NCBI GenBank assembly: GCA_904418995.1
Contig: CAJFQF010000005.1
Location: forward strand, 1 to 64,000
Length of the DNA stretch: 64,000 bases
Reading direction: 5' to 3'
Source: Heritagella_A intestinalis
Lineage (GTDB): Bacteria; Bacillota; Clostridia; Oscillospirales; Acutalibacteraceae
Shown: positions 23,410 through 33,511 of the stretch, piece after piece
How positions within the stretch are numbered: the stretch's first letter is position 1
How the letters are laid out: each line of letters opens with the position of its first letter
Program-made: the position numbers and the translations under genes
Notes under the pieces: generated by a model
Databases searched by the model: none
The model's input: the letters and a program-made list of their open reading frames with translations, nothing else
Told to the model about the DNA's origin: nothing

Positions 23410-24195
23410 ATGACAGAAAACAACAGCAGTCCTCTGGAACTGGCGGTGTTGGCCGGCCGGATCCTGCTTTCTAATGGAGCGGAGATCTTCCGGGTGCAGG
23501 AGACCATGGAGCGGATTGCCGCCGCGTACCACATGGAATCCTTTCACGTATACGCCATTTCCAACGGAATTTTTGCCTGCGGCACAGAAAACGGCGTGGC
23601 CCACACAGCGGAAATCCGCCATGTGCCCCTTTCCTCGGTGCATCTGGGACGGGTAGCCGCCGTCAACCAGATTTCCCGGGAAATTGCCCAGGGACAGCAC
23701 ACGGTGCCGGAGGCCTTTGCCCGCCTGCGGGAGATTGAAAAGCTGCCTTATACGCCGGGCTGGCTGCAAATTTTGGCTTCCGGCATCGGCAGCGCCTGTT
23801 TCTGCTATCTTTTTGGCGGAAGCCTGGCGGACAGCATTACGGCTTTTTTCCCGGGGCTGGCCGTCTACCTTTTCGTGGTGCTTACCAGCGGGAAAAACCT
23901 CTCGAAAATCATGTCCAATATTCTGGCCAGCGGCCTGGCGGCGTTTTGCGGGCTGCTGCTGTTCCAGCTGGGGTTTGGGGACAGCATGAACCACATTATT
24001 ATTGGTTCCATTGTGCCTTTGCTGCCCGGCGTCCCCCTGACCACCTCGATCCGGGATTTTTTCAACGGGGACTACATTTCCGGCGCCATCCGGTTGATTG
24101 ACGCACTGCTCATTGCCGCTTGTATTGCTTTGGGAGTGGCTTGCGTTTTGAAGCTGGCCAGCTTGGCGGGAATCGCCGTGGGGGTGCCGCTATGA
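23410..24195 (+). CDS. ThrE-type exporter, N-terminal subunit (DUF1212)
   Basis: A 261-residue protein with a soluble N-terminal part (ILLSNGAEIFRVQETMERIAAAY, typical of the ThrE/YjjP family) and five C-terminal helices including GSIVPLLPGVPLTTSIRDFFNGDYISG. In Corynebacterium ThrE exports threonine and serine; in E. coli YjjPB exports succinate. The split partner gene follows with a 4-nt overlap. The substrate is unknown. Confidence 0.87.
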   Translation: MTENNSSPLELAVLAGRILLSNGAEIFRVQETMERIAAAYHMESFHVYAISNGIFACGTENGVAHTAEIRHVPLSSVHLGRVAAVNQISREIAQGQHTVPEAFARLREIEKLPYTPGWLQILASGIGSACFCYLFGGSLADSITAFFPGLAVYLFVVLTSGKNLSKIMSNILASGLAAFCGLLLFQLGFGDSMNHIIIGSIVPLLPGVPLTTSIRDFFNGDYISGAIRLIDALLIAACIALGVACVLKLASLAGIAVGVPL

Positions 24196-24653
24196 TGGAG
24201 TTTGCTACTTTTCTTTTTCAGGGGCTGGCGGCCTTTGTGGGTACCATCGCCTTTGCGGTGCTCTTTCATGTGCCGCGCCAACAATACCTCTGGGCCGGCG
24301 TTACCGGTTGCCTGGGCTGGCTCTGCTATCTGCTGATGAACCGCTTGACAGTGTCCACAGTGATTGCCTCTTTTATTGCCACCTTGCTTCTCACGGCGGT
24401 TTCCCGGTTTTTTGCGGTTTGGCGGCGCACGCCCATTACGATTTTTCTGGTATGCGGCATTTTCCCCCTGGTGCCCGGGGAGGGCATTTACTACACCGCC
24501 TATTATTTTATGATGGGGGATACCGCTGCGGCTGGGGATTGGGGCACCCAGGCCCTGAAAATCGCCATCGCGATTTCTTTGGGCATCGTGGTGATTCTTT
24601 CTCTACCCCAAAAGCTGTTCCGGGTGCTTCTGCACCGACAGGAAGAGGCTTAA
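24192..24653 (+). CDS. ThrE-type exporter, C-terminal subunit (DUF3815)
   Basis: A 153-residue membrane protein with about five helices and the family signature LVCGIFPLVPGEGIYYTAYYFM. It is the YjjB-like half of the exporter and overlaps the DUF1212 gene by ATGA, so the two are made together and should form one complex. Confidence 0.87.
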   Translation: MMEFATFLFQGLAAFVGTIAFAVLFHVPRQQYLWAGVTGCLGWLCYLLMNRLTVSTVIASFIATLLLTAVSRFFAVWRRTPITIFLVCGIFPLVPGEGIYYTAYYFMMGDTAAAGDWGTQALKIAIAISLGIVVILSLPQKLFRVLLHRQEEA

Positions 24654-24692
24654 AACAGCGTTTTTTACTTTTTCAAAAGGAGAAGATTTCCC

Positions 24693-25694
24693 ATGTTAAA
24701 AGCGAAAAGAATCCAGCCCGGCGATACCATCGGGCTGTTTTCCCCTTCCAGCCCCATTTCCCCCACCTGCCCGGTGCGGTATGAGCGGGGCAGGGCATTT
24801 CTGCAATCCAAGGGCTTCCGGGTGAAAGAGGGGAGCCTTACCGGTTCCTTTGACGGATACCGCTCCGGCAGCATCCAGGCCCGGGCGGAAGAGCTCAACG
24901 CGTTGCTCCGGGATCCGGAGGTGCGCTGCATTATGTCCAATATTGGCGGCATGAATTCCAATGCCCTGCTCCCGTATCTGGATTATGATGCCATCCGCTC
25001 CGACCCCAAGATTCTTGTGGGTTATTCGGATGTGACGGCCCTGCTTTTGGGCATTTATGAGAAAACCGGTTTGGTGACTTTCTACGGCCCGGCGGCTGCG
25101 GCGTCTTTAGGGGAGTTCCCGCCCCTTTCTGAGGAGACCTGGGGATATTTTCAGGCTCTCTGTGTGGAAGAGCCGGCGTTGCCCTACGGGTTTCCCCAAC
25201 CGGCGGCCTGGACGGATGAAGTCATCAACTGGGCAGCCCAGGACCGGCCCAAGGAGGTTTTCCCAAACCAGTGGGTCACTTTGGGAGAAGGTATGGCAGA
25301 AGGCCGGCTTATGGGCGGGAACCTGAATACCCTGGACGGCATTTGGGGAACCGAGTATATGCCGGAGATTCGCAAAGGGGATATTCTCTTTATCGAAGAT
25401 TCTTTGAAGGACGCCGCCACGGTGGAACGCAGTTTTGCCCATTTGCAGCTGGCCGGGGTATTTGACAGCATTGGCGGGCTGATTTTGGGCAAGCACGAGC
25501 AGTTCGACGACTGCGGCACCGGCAGAACCCCGGGGGAGATTTTGCTGGAGGTCATGGGAGAGCCGAAAATCCCCGTGCTGGCCCAGTTCGACTGCTGCCA
25601 TACCCACCCCATGCTCACCATGCCTTTGGGCTGCCGGGTGCGGCTGGACGCCTCCGAACAGAAGGTAGAGCTGCTGGAAGACCCTTTACAGTAG
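24693..25694 (+). CDS. LD-carboxypeptidase (peptidase S66 family)
   Basis: A 333-residue S66 serine peptidase. The nucleophile elbow is GYSDVTALLLGI (about residue 111), with the Glu in LFIEDSLKDAATVE and His in ILGKHEQFDD completing the triad. LdcA enzymes release D-Ala from the L,D-bond of recycled muropeptides; MccF members cleave microcin C. A deleted or absent signal peptide means a cytoplasmic site. It lies 39 nt after the exporter and 33 nt before addB. Confidence 0.88.
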   Translation: MLKAKRIQPGDTIGLFSPSSPISPTCPVRYERGRAFLQSKGFRVKEGSLTGSFDGYRSGSIQARAEELNALLRDPEVRCIMSNIGGMNSNALLPYLDYDAIRSDPKILVGYSDVTALLLGIYEKTGLVTFYGPAAAASLGEFPPLSEETWGYFQALCVEEPALPYGFPQPAAWTDEVINWAAQDRPKEVFPNQWVTLGEGMAEGRLMGGNLNTLDGIWGTEYMPEIRKGDILFIEDSLKDAATVERSFAHLQLAGVFDSIGGLILGKHEQFDDCGTGRTPGEILLEVMGEPKIPVLAQFDCCHTHPMLTMPLGCRVRLDASEQKVELLEDPLQ

Positions 25695-25727
25695 GATGCG
25701 TATTTACATAGGAAAGGATGGTGCAGG

Positions 25728-28700
25728 ATGCTGCATGTAATTTACGGACGGGCCGGCAGCGGCAAGACCCAGTATGTCCGGGAGCTGCTGGCCGGCCGGT
25801 GCGAAAGCGGGGAAGGAAACCTCCTTTTACTGACGCCGGAACAGTACTCCTTTGAGAGCGAGCGAGCCATGCTCCGTCGTCTTGGCCCCCGGAAGGCCCA
25901 GGGGGTGCAGGTTCTCAGCTTCACCCGACTGGCGGATACTGTGTTCCGGCAGGTGGGCGGCATGGCTGGCCGCCGCCTGGACGACGGCGGGCGCACCATC
26001 CTCATGAGCCTGGCCTTGGAGGAAATGGCCGATACCCTGACCCTGTTTAGGCCCCAGGCCAAGAGCGGCGAGATGATTCAGCTGCTCCTGCAATCCTCGG
26101 CGGAGCTGAAAATGAGCGCCATTTCCCCGGAAGCCCTGCGCCAAGCCGCCTTGGGCTCCGGGGAGGAGACCCTGCGGAAAAAGGCGGCGGACATCGCCGG
26201 GGTGCTCTCCGCCTATGACGCGCTGGTGGCCCAGAGCTATCTGGACCCCCTGGACGATTTGACCCGGCTGGGGAACTGCCTGCGGGAACACCGGTTTTTC
26301 ACCGGATATACTGTGGCGGTGGATTCTTTTAAGAGCTTTACCGCTCAGGAGCTGGAAGTTCTGCGGTGGATTCTCCGCCAGGCAGAAGAGGTGTATGTGA
26401 CCCTCTGCGCCGATGGCCCCGGCTCCCCGGATATGGTGGAAAACGGGATGTTCGCCACGGTCTGCCGTACAGCGGCCCAGCTTTCCCGGATGGCCCGGGA
26501 AGAGGGTGTGAAGATTGCCCCGCCTGTCCACCTGACCCAGGGGCACCGGTTTACCGCCCCGGCGCTGGAAGAGGTGGAAGCCCAGCTGTTCCGCCGGGAG
26601 GAAAAGAGCCCGGAGGGGGACAGCAGCGGGGTGACTTTGGTGCAGGCCCGGCACATCTATGAGGAGGCGGAGTATGTGGCTTCCCGGATTCGCCGTCTGG
26701 TCATGGAAGAGGGCTACCGCTGGCGGGAGATCGCCGTGATTCTGCGACGGCAGGAGCCCTGGAAAGGCGCGCTGGATGCCGCCCTGCGCCGGTGGGAGGT
26801 GCCCTGCTTTTTGGATTATCCCCGGTCCGTGGAAGCGGAGCCCATTATGCGCTTTGTGCTGGAAGCCTTTGGGGTGGTGAATCACAGTTTCCGCTCCGAC
26901 GAAATCTTCTCCCTGCTGAAAACCGGCCTTTCCGGCCTTTCTCCCCAGGAGTCCGCCCTGCTGGAAAACTATGTCTTTCTCTGGAAGATTACCGGGAAAA
27001 AGTGGCTGGCAGAGTGGACGGAGAATCCGGAGGGCTTTGTGGAGAAATCCACCCCGGAACAGGCGGCTTTATTGGAACAGCTCAACAATCTGCGCTGCCG
27101 GGTAACAGAGCCTTTGGAGCGGTTTTCCCGCTCCCTGCAAAATGCCGATGGCCAGGAGGCAGCCCAGGCTGTATACCGGCTGCTGACAGATTTCGGCGTG
27201 GAAGAAACCCTGCCGGCCCTGTGCCGGAACCTGCGGGAATCCGGCCAGGGGGAGGCGGCGGACCGGCAGCTCCGGTTGTGGGACGTGCTGATGAATATCC
27301 TGGACCAGACGGCCATGGTGCTCAAGGGTCGGCGGCTGGACCCGGAGCGGTATGCCCAGCTGCTGCGGCTGGTGATGCAGGCCGGGGAGATCTCCAACAT
27401 CCCCCAGCAGGTGGACGAAATCACCATCGGCACCGCCGACCGGATGCGCCCGGCAGAGCCGAAAGTGGTGTTTTTGCTGGGAGCGGTGCTGGGGGAGTTC
27501 CCCCTGACTCCCACCCCCGGAGGCGTGTTCAGCGAAGAGGAGCGCCGGGCTCTGGTGGAGCTGGGGCTGCCCCTCAGCGGCTCTTTGGAGGAACAGGCAT
27601 TGGAGGAGCAGTTCTTGGCCTATCAGGCAGCGTCCAGCCCCTCGGAGAAGCTCTTTGTCTGCTGGCACACCGCTTCCGGGGAGGAAGCCTGCTCCCCCTC
27701 GGAGATTGTGGAGGAAATCAAGGAGATTTTCCCCCATATCAAAATCGAAGCCGCTTCCGCCATGCCCCCGGAGCAGGAGGCCGGCGCGGCCCAGGCGGCC
27801 TTTTCCCTGCTGGCCCGGAAGTGGAATTCCGGCGGCCCGGTGAGCGGGGCCCTGCGCACTTTGCTGTCGGAGCGCCCGGAATATGCCGGGCGGATGCAGG
27901 CCCTCCGGCGGGCGGCGGACCAATCCCCCATGGCCTTCCAAAATGCGGAAAACGCCCAGGCGCTGTTTTCCGGCAGGAACCTTTCCGCCACCCAGATTGA
28001 GACGTACCATCTTTGCCGGTTCCAGTATTTCTGCCGCTACGGCATGAACGCCAAAGAACGTCGGCCAGCGGAGCTGGGGGCCATCGAATACGGCAGCCTC
28101 ATGCACTTTTTGCTGGAACGGGTTTTCCGCAAATATAAGGGCGCGGAAGTGGAGGCTTTTTCCCAAACAGAGCTATCCCAGCTGGTGCTGGGCCTTATTG
28201 ACGAATACGCCCAGAGCTGTATGGGCGGCGCGGAAAACCGCAGCGCCCGGTTCCGGTTCCAGCTGCGGCGGCTGGCAGATTCCGCCTGTATCGTCATCCG
28301 CCACATTGGAGAGGAGTTGGCCCAGAGCCGCTTTGCCCCCAGCTACTTTGAGTTGGAGCTGCAAAACGGCACCCAGTTCCCGCCCCTGCGGATTCCCACA
28401 GAACAGGGGACGGTGACCATCGGCGGCAAGATTGACCGGGTGGATTTGGCCCAGCTCCACGGGGAGACCTATGTGCGCATTGTGGACTATAAGACCGGCG
28501 TCAAGGAGTTCAAGCTCACCGATGTGCTCTACGGCATGAACTTGCAGATGCTCATCTATCTGGCCGCCATCATTGAAAGCGGCACCCTTCAGGGGGCGGG
28601 GTTCCTGTATATGCCCGCCGACCGGCCCCTGGTTTCCGCCGACCGCCGCACATCGGAAAAGAAAATCCACCAGGAGGCGGAGAAAAAGCTGAAAATGAAC

Positions 28701-29057
28701 GGCATGGTTCTGGACGACCCGGAGGTCATCACCGCCATGGAAAAGGACGGCAAGGGGAAGTACATCCCTGTGGCCTTGAAGGACGGGGCCCCCGCCAAAA
28801 AGGACTATGTGCTGTCGGAGAACCAGCTGGAACAGGTTACGGAGTATGTAAAATCCCTGGTGCGGCAGATGAAAAAGACCCTGCTTCGGGGAGACATCGC
28901 CGCCCTGCCTTTGCTGGTGAACCGCCGGGGCTGTCAGTGGTGCCCCTATTTTCCCGTGTGCGGCAAGGAGTATGAGGAAAAAGACGTGGCGAAGGTGAGA
29001 TTTTCCAAGGACGAGGCTTTGGAGCGGATGCAGTCCGGCGAGGAGGAGAACAAATGA
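25728..29057 (+). CDS. addB: AddAB helicase-nuclease subunit B
   Basis: A 1109-residue subunit of the AddAB complex, which resects double-strand breaks to a Chi site for RecA. Walker A GRAGSGKTQ is at residues 7-15. The C-terminal RecB-type nuclease contains IVDYKTGVKEF, and the iron-sulfur staple is formed by YHLCRFQYFC together with GCQWCPYFPVC. Length is typical. It overlaps an HD-domain gene by ATGA, and addA follows that. Confidence 0.96.
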   Translation: MLHVIYGRAGSGKTQYVRELLAGRCESGEGNLLLLTPEQYSFESERAMLRRLGPRKAQGVQVLSFTRLADTVFRQVGGMAGRRLDDGGRTILMSLALEEMADTLTLFRPQAKSGEMIQLLLQSSAELKMSAISPEALRQAALGSGEETLRKKAADIAGVLSAYDALVAQSYLDPLDDLTRLGNCLREHRFFTGYTVAVDSFKSFTAQELEVLRWILRQAEEVYVTLCADGPGSPDMVENGMFATVCRTAAQLSRMAREEGVKIAPPVHLTQGHRFTAPALEEVEAQLFRREEKSPEGDSSGVTLVQARHIYEEAEYVASRIRRLVMEEGYRWREIAVILRRQEPWKGALDAALRRWEVPCFLDYPRSVEAEPIMRFVLEAFGVVNHSFRSDEIFSLLKTGLSGLSPQESALLENYVFLWKITGKKWLAEWTENPEGFVEKSTPEQAALLEQLNNLRCRVTEPLERFSRSLQNADGQEAAQAVYRLLTDFGVEETLPALCRNLRESGQGEAADRQLRLWDVLMNILDQTAMVLKGRRLDPERYAQLLRLVMQAGEISNIPQQVDEITIGTADRMRPAEPKVVFLLGAVLGEFPLTPTPGGVFSEEERRALVELGLPLSGSLEEQALEEQFLAYQAASSPSEKLFVCWHTASGEEACSPSEIVEEIKEIFPHIKIEAASAMPPEQEAGAAQAAFSLLARKWNSGGPVSGALRTLLSERPEYAGRMQALRRAADQSPMAFQNAENAQALFSGRNLSATQIETYHLCRFQYFCRYGMNAKERRPAELGAIEYGSLMHFLLERVFRKYKGAEVEAFSQTELSQLVLGLIDEYAQSCMGGAENRSARFRFQLRRLADSACIVIRHIGEELAQSRFAPSYFELELQNGTQFPPLRIPTEQGTVTIGGKIDRVDLAQLHGETYVRIVDYKTGVKEFKLTDVLYGMNLQMLIYLAAIIESGTLQGAGFLYMPADRPLVSADRRTSEKKIHQEAEKKLKMNGMVLDDPEVITAMEKDGKGKYIPVALKDGAPAKKDYVLSENQLEQVTEYVKSLVRQMKKTLLRGDIAALPLLVNRRGCQWCPYFPVCGKEYEEKDVAKVRFSKDEALERMQSGEEENK

Positions 29058-29758
29058 CACAGAAGATGTATGAATTGCTGGAAGGCTATATGCTTTCCTG
29101 TATGGGGGACAGCGCCCACGACAAGGAACACGTTTACCGGGTATTGTACATCGCGCTTCAGATTGCAGAAACAGAACCTGGAGTGGACAAGGATATTCTT
29201 ATCGCCGCCTGCCTTCTCCACGACATCGGCCGCCGGGAGCAGTTTGAAAATCCGGAATTGTGCCACGCCCTGGTAGGGGCGGAGAAGGCGAAAAACTTTT
29301 TGCGGGAAAACGGGTTCCCGGAAGAGTTTTGTCAACAAGTAAAAGAGTGCATTGCCTGCCATCGATTCCGGAAAGCCCGCCAGCCCCAGACCATAGAAGC
29401 CAAGATTCTCTTTGATGCGGATAAATTGGATGTCTGCGGCGCCATGGGGATTGCGCGTACCCTGATGTATAAGGGATATGTGTCCGAGCCGCTGTATTGC
29501 CTGCAGGCTGATGGCTCCATTTCCAGTGGAGCAGAGGATGAAGCGCCCTCCTTTTTTGAGGAGTATAAGCGCAAGTTAGAAGGGCTGTATACCCGGTTTT
29601 ATACCCAAACGGGTGCAAAACTGGCTGCGCAGCGGCAAAAGGCCGCTGTGGATTTTTACCAGAGTCTCTATGAAGAAGCGGACGCGGCCTATCGCGGCGG
29701 AAAAGAGCGCCTGCAAAAGTGCTTGCATGAAGTTTCGGAAGAGAAGGGAGGGGAGTAA
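29054..29758 (+). CDS. HD-domain phosphohydrolase between addB and addA
   Basis: A 234-residue YedJ-like HD protein. The metal motif runs as HDKEHVYRV, LLHDIGRRE, CHRFRK and DADKLDVCGAMGIART. HD enzymes of this class hydrolyse nucleotides or similar phosphoesters; the substrate is unknown. It overlaps addB by 4 nt and lies 3 nt from addA, so it is embedded in the recombination operon. This suggests a nucleotide-related role in repair, but that is inference. Confidence 0.87.
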   Translation: MTQKMYELLEGYMLSCMGDSAHDKEHVYRVLYIALQIAETEPGVDKDILIAACLLHDIGRREQFENPELCHALVGAEKAKNFLRENGFPEEFCQQVKECIACHRFRKARQPQTIEAKILFDADKLDVCGAMGIARTLMYKGYVSEPLYCLQADGSISSGAEDEAPSFFEEYKRKLEGLYTRFYTQTGAKLAAQRQKAAVDFYQSLYEEADAAYRGGKERLQKCLHEVSEEKGGE

Positions 29759-29761
29759 GCC

Positions 29762-32700
29762 ATGGCAGAGCAGAAATGGACGCCGGAGCAGCAGGACGCC
29801 ATCAAGGCCCGGCAGGGGACGCTGCTGGTGTCGGCGGCGGCGGGCTCCGGCAAAACGGCGGTGCTGGTCCAGCGGATTATTGCCCGGATTACCGATTCGG
29901 AGAACCCCGGCAGCCTGGACCGGTTGTTGGTGGTGACCTTTACCCGGGCCGCGGCGGCGGAAATGCGGGAGCGCATTGCCAAAGCCCTGGCGGAGCTTCT
30001 CCATGAGGACCCGGAAAATGCGGCTCTTCGGCGGCAGCAGCTTTTGCTGCCCCAGGCGAGAATCAGCACCATTCACAGCTTTTGCAGCGAATTGGCCCGG
30101 GAAAATTTCTATAAGCTGCACATTCCCCAGGATTTCCGCATCTGCGACGACAGCGAAATGGAGGTGCTCCGTGGAGAGGCGGCCGGGGAAGTACTGGACG
30201 CTTTCCACGAGGAGCAGGATTCCGTGTTTCAGGAGCTCTCCGAGGCCTTCAGTCCCGGCCGGGATGACGCCCGCCTGCGGAAAACCCTGCTGCGGCTCTA
30301 TGATTTCATCCGCTCCCACCCCTTCCCGGAAAAGTGGCTCCGGGAAAAGCTGGCCCTCTATGACCCCAGCATCCCGGCAGGGGAAACGGTGTGGGGCAAG
30401 ACCTTGCTGGCCTATGGGGAGGAAGTCCTCTCCTATTGCGTCCGGATGCTGGACAGCGCCCTTCTGCTGTGCCAGGAGGACCCGGTTTTGGGGGATAAAT
30501 TCGCCCCTGTTCTCTCTGAGGAAAAGGAGCAGGCCCGGCGTCTGGGAGCGCTGGCCGCCGCTGGCCAGTGGAACGCCTTGGCGGAAGGACTGCAAAACGC
30601 CGTGTTCCCGACGCTGCGGGCGCCCAAAGGCTACGCGGACGATCCTCTGAAAATCCGCATTGCCGCCGCCCGGGATGACGCCAAAGGGAACCTGAAAAAG
30701 CTGGCGGAGTATTTTTCCCTGACGGAGGAGGAATGCCGGGGGGATTTGGCCCGGATGGCCCCTTTGGTGGAAAAGCTGTTCCAGTGTGTCCGGCGGTTTT
30801 CGGAGCTGCTGGACGCCAAAAAGCTGGAGCGCAAGGCGGCGGATTTCGGGGATTTAGAGCACTGGGCCCTACGGCTGCTGGCCGAGGAGGACCCGGCAGG
30901 GGGATTCCGGCCCACCGAGGATGCCAAGGCCCTTTCCCTGCGGTTTGACGAGATTATGGTGGACGAATACCAGGACACCAACGAGGCCCAGGATTTGCTG
31001 TTCCGGGTGCTCTCGCAAAATGGCGGCAACCGGTTTATGGTTGGTGACGTGAAGCAGAGTATTTACAGCTTCCGCCAGGCTATGCCCCGGATTTTTATGG
31101 GCTACCGGAAAAACTTCCCCCTCTATGACCGGGAGCAAGACCACTATCCGGCCTGCGTGGTGCTGGACCGGAATTTCCGCTCCCGCCGGGAGGTCACCGA
31201 CTCGGTGAACTTTGTGTTTTCCCAGCTGATGACGGAAAAGCTGGGGGACGTGGCCTATGTGGGTACCGAGCGGCTGGCAGCCGGGGCAGCATACCCGGAG
31301 CAGGCCGGCTGTGAAACCCGGCTGGACATTCTGGACAGCGCCCAGGGAGACGGGGAGGAAACCGCCGCTATTTTGGAGGGCCGTCACATTGCGGGGATGA
31401 TCCGGGAGATGGTGGAGTCCGGCTTTCAGGTGACGGAAAAGAAGGTGCAGCGGCCGGCCCGGTATGGGGATTTCTGCGTACTGCTCCGCAGCGCCAACAA
31501 GGTGGCCCCCTTCTATGCCCAGGAAATGGTGGCCTGCGGGGTGCCGGCCTGGGCGGCCTCGGCGGGAGGCTTTTTCGCCGCGGCGGAGGTGGCCCTGATG
31601 CTCTCCCTTCTTCGGGTGGTGGACAATCCCCTACAGGATATTCCCTTGCTGGCAGTGATGATGAGCCCGATTTACGGCTTCTCCCCCGACGACATGGCGG
31701 CTATCCGCCTGGAAGACCGGAGTCTGCCTTTGTATCTGGCGGTAGTGCGCCACGGGGAGAAGGATGCCCGGTGCGCCGCCTTTTTGCAGGAAATGGAGCG
31801 GTTCCGCACCGTGGCCGCCACTATGCCTGCCGATGAATTCCTCAGCCGCCTCTATGACGAGACCGGTTACCGGGATTTGGTTCAGGCCATGCCCGGAGGG
31901 GAGGGCCGCCTTGCCAATCTGCGGCTCCTTCACCGGTATGCCCAGCGATATGAATCCTCCGGCTACAACGGCTTGACGGGCTTTATCCGGTTTATTGACC
32001 GGCTGGAAAAGCAGCAGGCCGACCTGGCCCCTGCGGCCAGCGGCAACCAGGGGGAGGACGTGGTGCGGATTATGAGCATCCACAAGTCCAAAGGGCTGGA
32101 ATTCCCCGTGTGCATTGTGGCCAACTGCGGCCGGCAGTTTAATAAGGAAACCGAGGACGCTCTCCTGCACCCGGAGCTGGGGCTGGGGGTGCGCCTCAAG
32201 GCCCCGGATTCCCCGGCGCGGTTTTCCACCTTGCCCCGGGACGCTATCCGCCTGGAACAGGAGCGGGAGTCCATGTCCGAAGAGCTGCGGGTACTGTATG
32301 TGGCCATGACCCGGGCCAAGGAGAAGCTCATTCTGGTGGCCACTTTGAAGGATGCCTCCAAAACTCTGGGAAAGCTGGCTTCCGGCCTCACTAAAGAGGA
32401 ACAGCTGCCGGAATTCACCGTGCGGGGAGCGTCCAGCCTGTCCGACTGGCTGCTCTCCTGCGCTCTGCGCCACCCGGACGGGAAGATTCTCCGGGACCGG
32501 GCCTTGGCGGAGGAAGACCTGGTGCTGCGCACGGAGGATTATACCCCCTGGGACATCCGCATTTTGCCGCCGGAGAAGGCGGCCCATGCAGAAGCGGCTG
32601 CCGCTGTGGAGCAGGCCCCTCTGGATACCGCCCTGTTGGAGCGGCTGCGGGCCGCCCTTGACTGGCGGTATCCCTATGAAGCCCTGGCCGGAGTGCCCGC

Positions 32701-33310
32701 CAAGGTGTCGGCGTCCGGCCTTTCGGAGGAACAGTCCGGCATGGCGGAAGGGGGCAGCCTTTCCCGGCCGGCCTTCCTCAGCAGCCAGGGCATGACGCCG
32801 GCGGAGCGGGGCACGGCCCTGCACACCTATATGCAGTTTGCCCGGTATCCCGCAGCCTGCCAGAACCCGGAATCCGAGGGGGAGCGTCTGGTGCGGGAGG
32901 GCTTCCTTACCCGGGAGCAGGGAGACGCGGTAGATTTGCGCCGGGTGGCCCGGTTTTTTGCCGGGAGCCTGGGAAAACGGCTGCTGGCGTCAAAAAACGT
33001 CATGCGGGAAGTGCGCTTTATGGCGGAGCTGCCTGCCCGGGCAGTAAAGCCGGAGCTCTCCGGAGAAATGGGGGAGGAGCCGGTGGTGCTGCAGGGCGTG
33101 GTGGACTGCGTCTTTGAAGAGGACGGCGCATTGGTGCTGGTGGACTATAAAACCGACCGGATCTCCACCCCGGAAGAACTCTGGGAGCGCTATCGGGTGC
33201 AGCTAAAATTGTATAAAGACGCGGTTCGGGACATGACGGGCCTGCCGGTGAAAGAATGCCTGCTCTATTCCTTCTGGCTGGGGCAGCCGGTGGAGGGGCC
33301 GGGTTTGTAA
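29762..33310 (+). CDS. addA: AddAB helicase-nuclease subunit A
   Basis: A 1182-residue UvrD-type 3'-5' helicase with C-terminal nuclease. Visible are the Q-motif WTPEQQDAI, Walker A SAAAGSGKTAVL (about 24-35), motif II MVDEYQDTN, GDVKQSIYSFRQA, IMSIHKSKGLEFPV and RVLYVAMTRAKEKL. The nuclease active site is LVLVDYKTDR near the C-terminus. With AddB it performs break resection. It ends the operon that starts at addB. Confidence 0.96.
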   Translation: MAEQKWTPEQQDAIKARQGTLLVSAAAGSGKTAVLVQRIIARITDSENPGSLDRLLVVTFTRAAAAEMRERIAKALAELLHEDPENAALRRQQLLLPQARISTIHSFCSELARENFYKLHIPQDFRICDDSEMEVLRGEAAGEVLDAFHEEQDSVFQELSEAFSPGRDDARLRKTLLRLYDFIRSHPFPEKWLREKLALYDPSIPAGETVWGKTLLAYGEEVLSYCVRMLDSALLLCQEDPVLGDKFAPVLSEEKEQARRLGALAAAGQWNALAEGLQNAVFPTLRAPKGYADDPLKIRIAAARDDAKGNLKKLAEYFSLTEEECRGDLARMAPLVEKLFQCVRRFSELLDAKKLERKAADFGDLEHWALRLLAEEDPAGGFRPTEDAKALSLRFDEIMVDEYQDTNEAQDLLFRVLSQNGGNRFMVGDVKQSIYSFRQAMPRIFMGYRKNFPLYDREQDHYPACVVLDRNFRSRREVTDSVNFVFSQLMTEKLGDVAYVGTERLAAGAAYPEQAGCETRLDILDSAQGDGEETAAILEGRHIAGMIREMVESGFQVTEKKVQRPARYGDFCVLLRSANKVAPFYAQEMVACGVPAWAASAGGFFAAAEVALMLSLLRVVDNPLQDIPLLAVMMSPIYGFSPDDMAAIRLEDRSLPLYLAVVRHGEKDARCAAFLQEMERFRTVAATMPADEFLSRLYDETGYRDLVQAMPGGEGRLANLRLLHRYAQRYESSGYNGLTGFIRFIDRLEKQQADLAPAASGNQGEDVVRIMSIHKSKGLEFPVCIVANCGRQFNKETEDALLHPELGLGVRLKAPDSPARFSTLPRDAIRLEQERESMSEELRVLYVAMTRAKEKLILVATLKDASKTLGKLASGLTKEEQLPEFTVRGASSLSDWLLSCALRHPDGKILRDRALAEEDLVLRTEDYTPWDIRILPPEKAAHAEAAAAVEQAPLDTALLERLRAALDWRYPYEALAGVPAKVSASGLSEEQSGMAEGGSLSRPAFLSSQGMTPAERGTALHTYMQFARYPAACQNPESEGERLVREGFLTREQGDAVDLRRVARFFAGSLGKRLLASKNVMREVRFMAELPARAVKPELSGEMGEEPVVLQGVVDCVFEEDGALVLVDYKTDRISTPEELWERYRVQLKLYKDAVRDMTGLPVKECLLYSFWLGQPVEGPGL

Positions 33311-33338
33311 ACGAATTGCAACACTTGCCAGGGTTTTC

Positions 33339-33367
33339 TTGTGTTTTTGGGGAATCCGTATTATAAT
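33339..33367 (+). promoter_or_regulatory. Sigma-A promoter of the M50/scpAB operon
   Basis: TTGTGT (33339-33344), 17 nt, TATAAT (33362-33367). A leader of about 140 nt precedes the M50 gene; I see no gene in it. Confidence 0.72.
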
Positions 33368-33511
33368 GAAGTTCATATGTATCCCCGGCCATGGGGCCTG
33401 TGCGGCGGGAATTTCACTGCAACGGGCTTGGGAATCTTTCATTTTCGAGGGCGCTTTGGCCGGGAAGCTCCCCAGTTCCTCAAAACCGTTTGCTCAAAAA
33501 GGAGAGTCGCT

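Noticed and set aside
26792..28000. Plus-strand ORF of 402 codons inside addB
   Set aside because: Another frame of addB; Gly/Pro/Ala/Arg-rich shadow with no ribosome site or motif.
31631..32824. Minus-strand ORF of 397 codons over addA
   Set aside because: GC-rich antisense open frame; no family motif, while addA motifs are intact on the plus strand.
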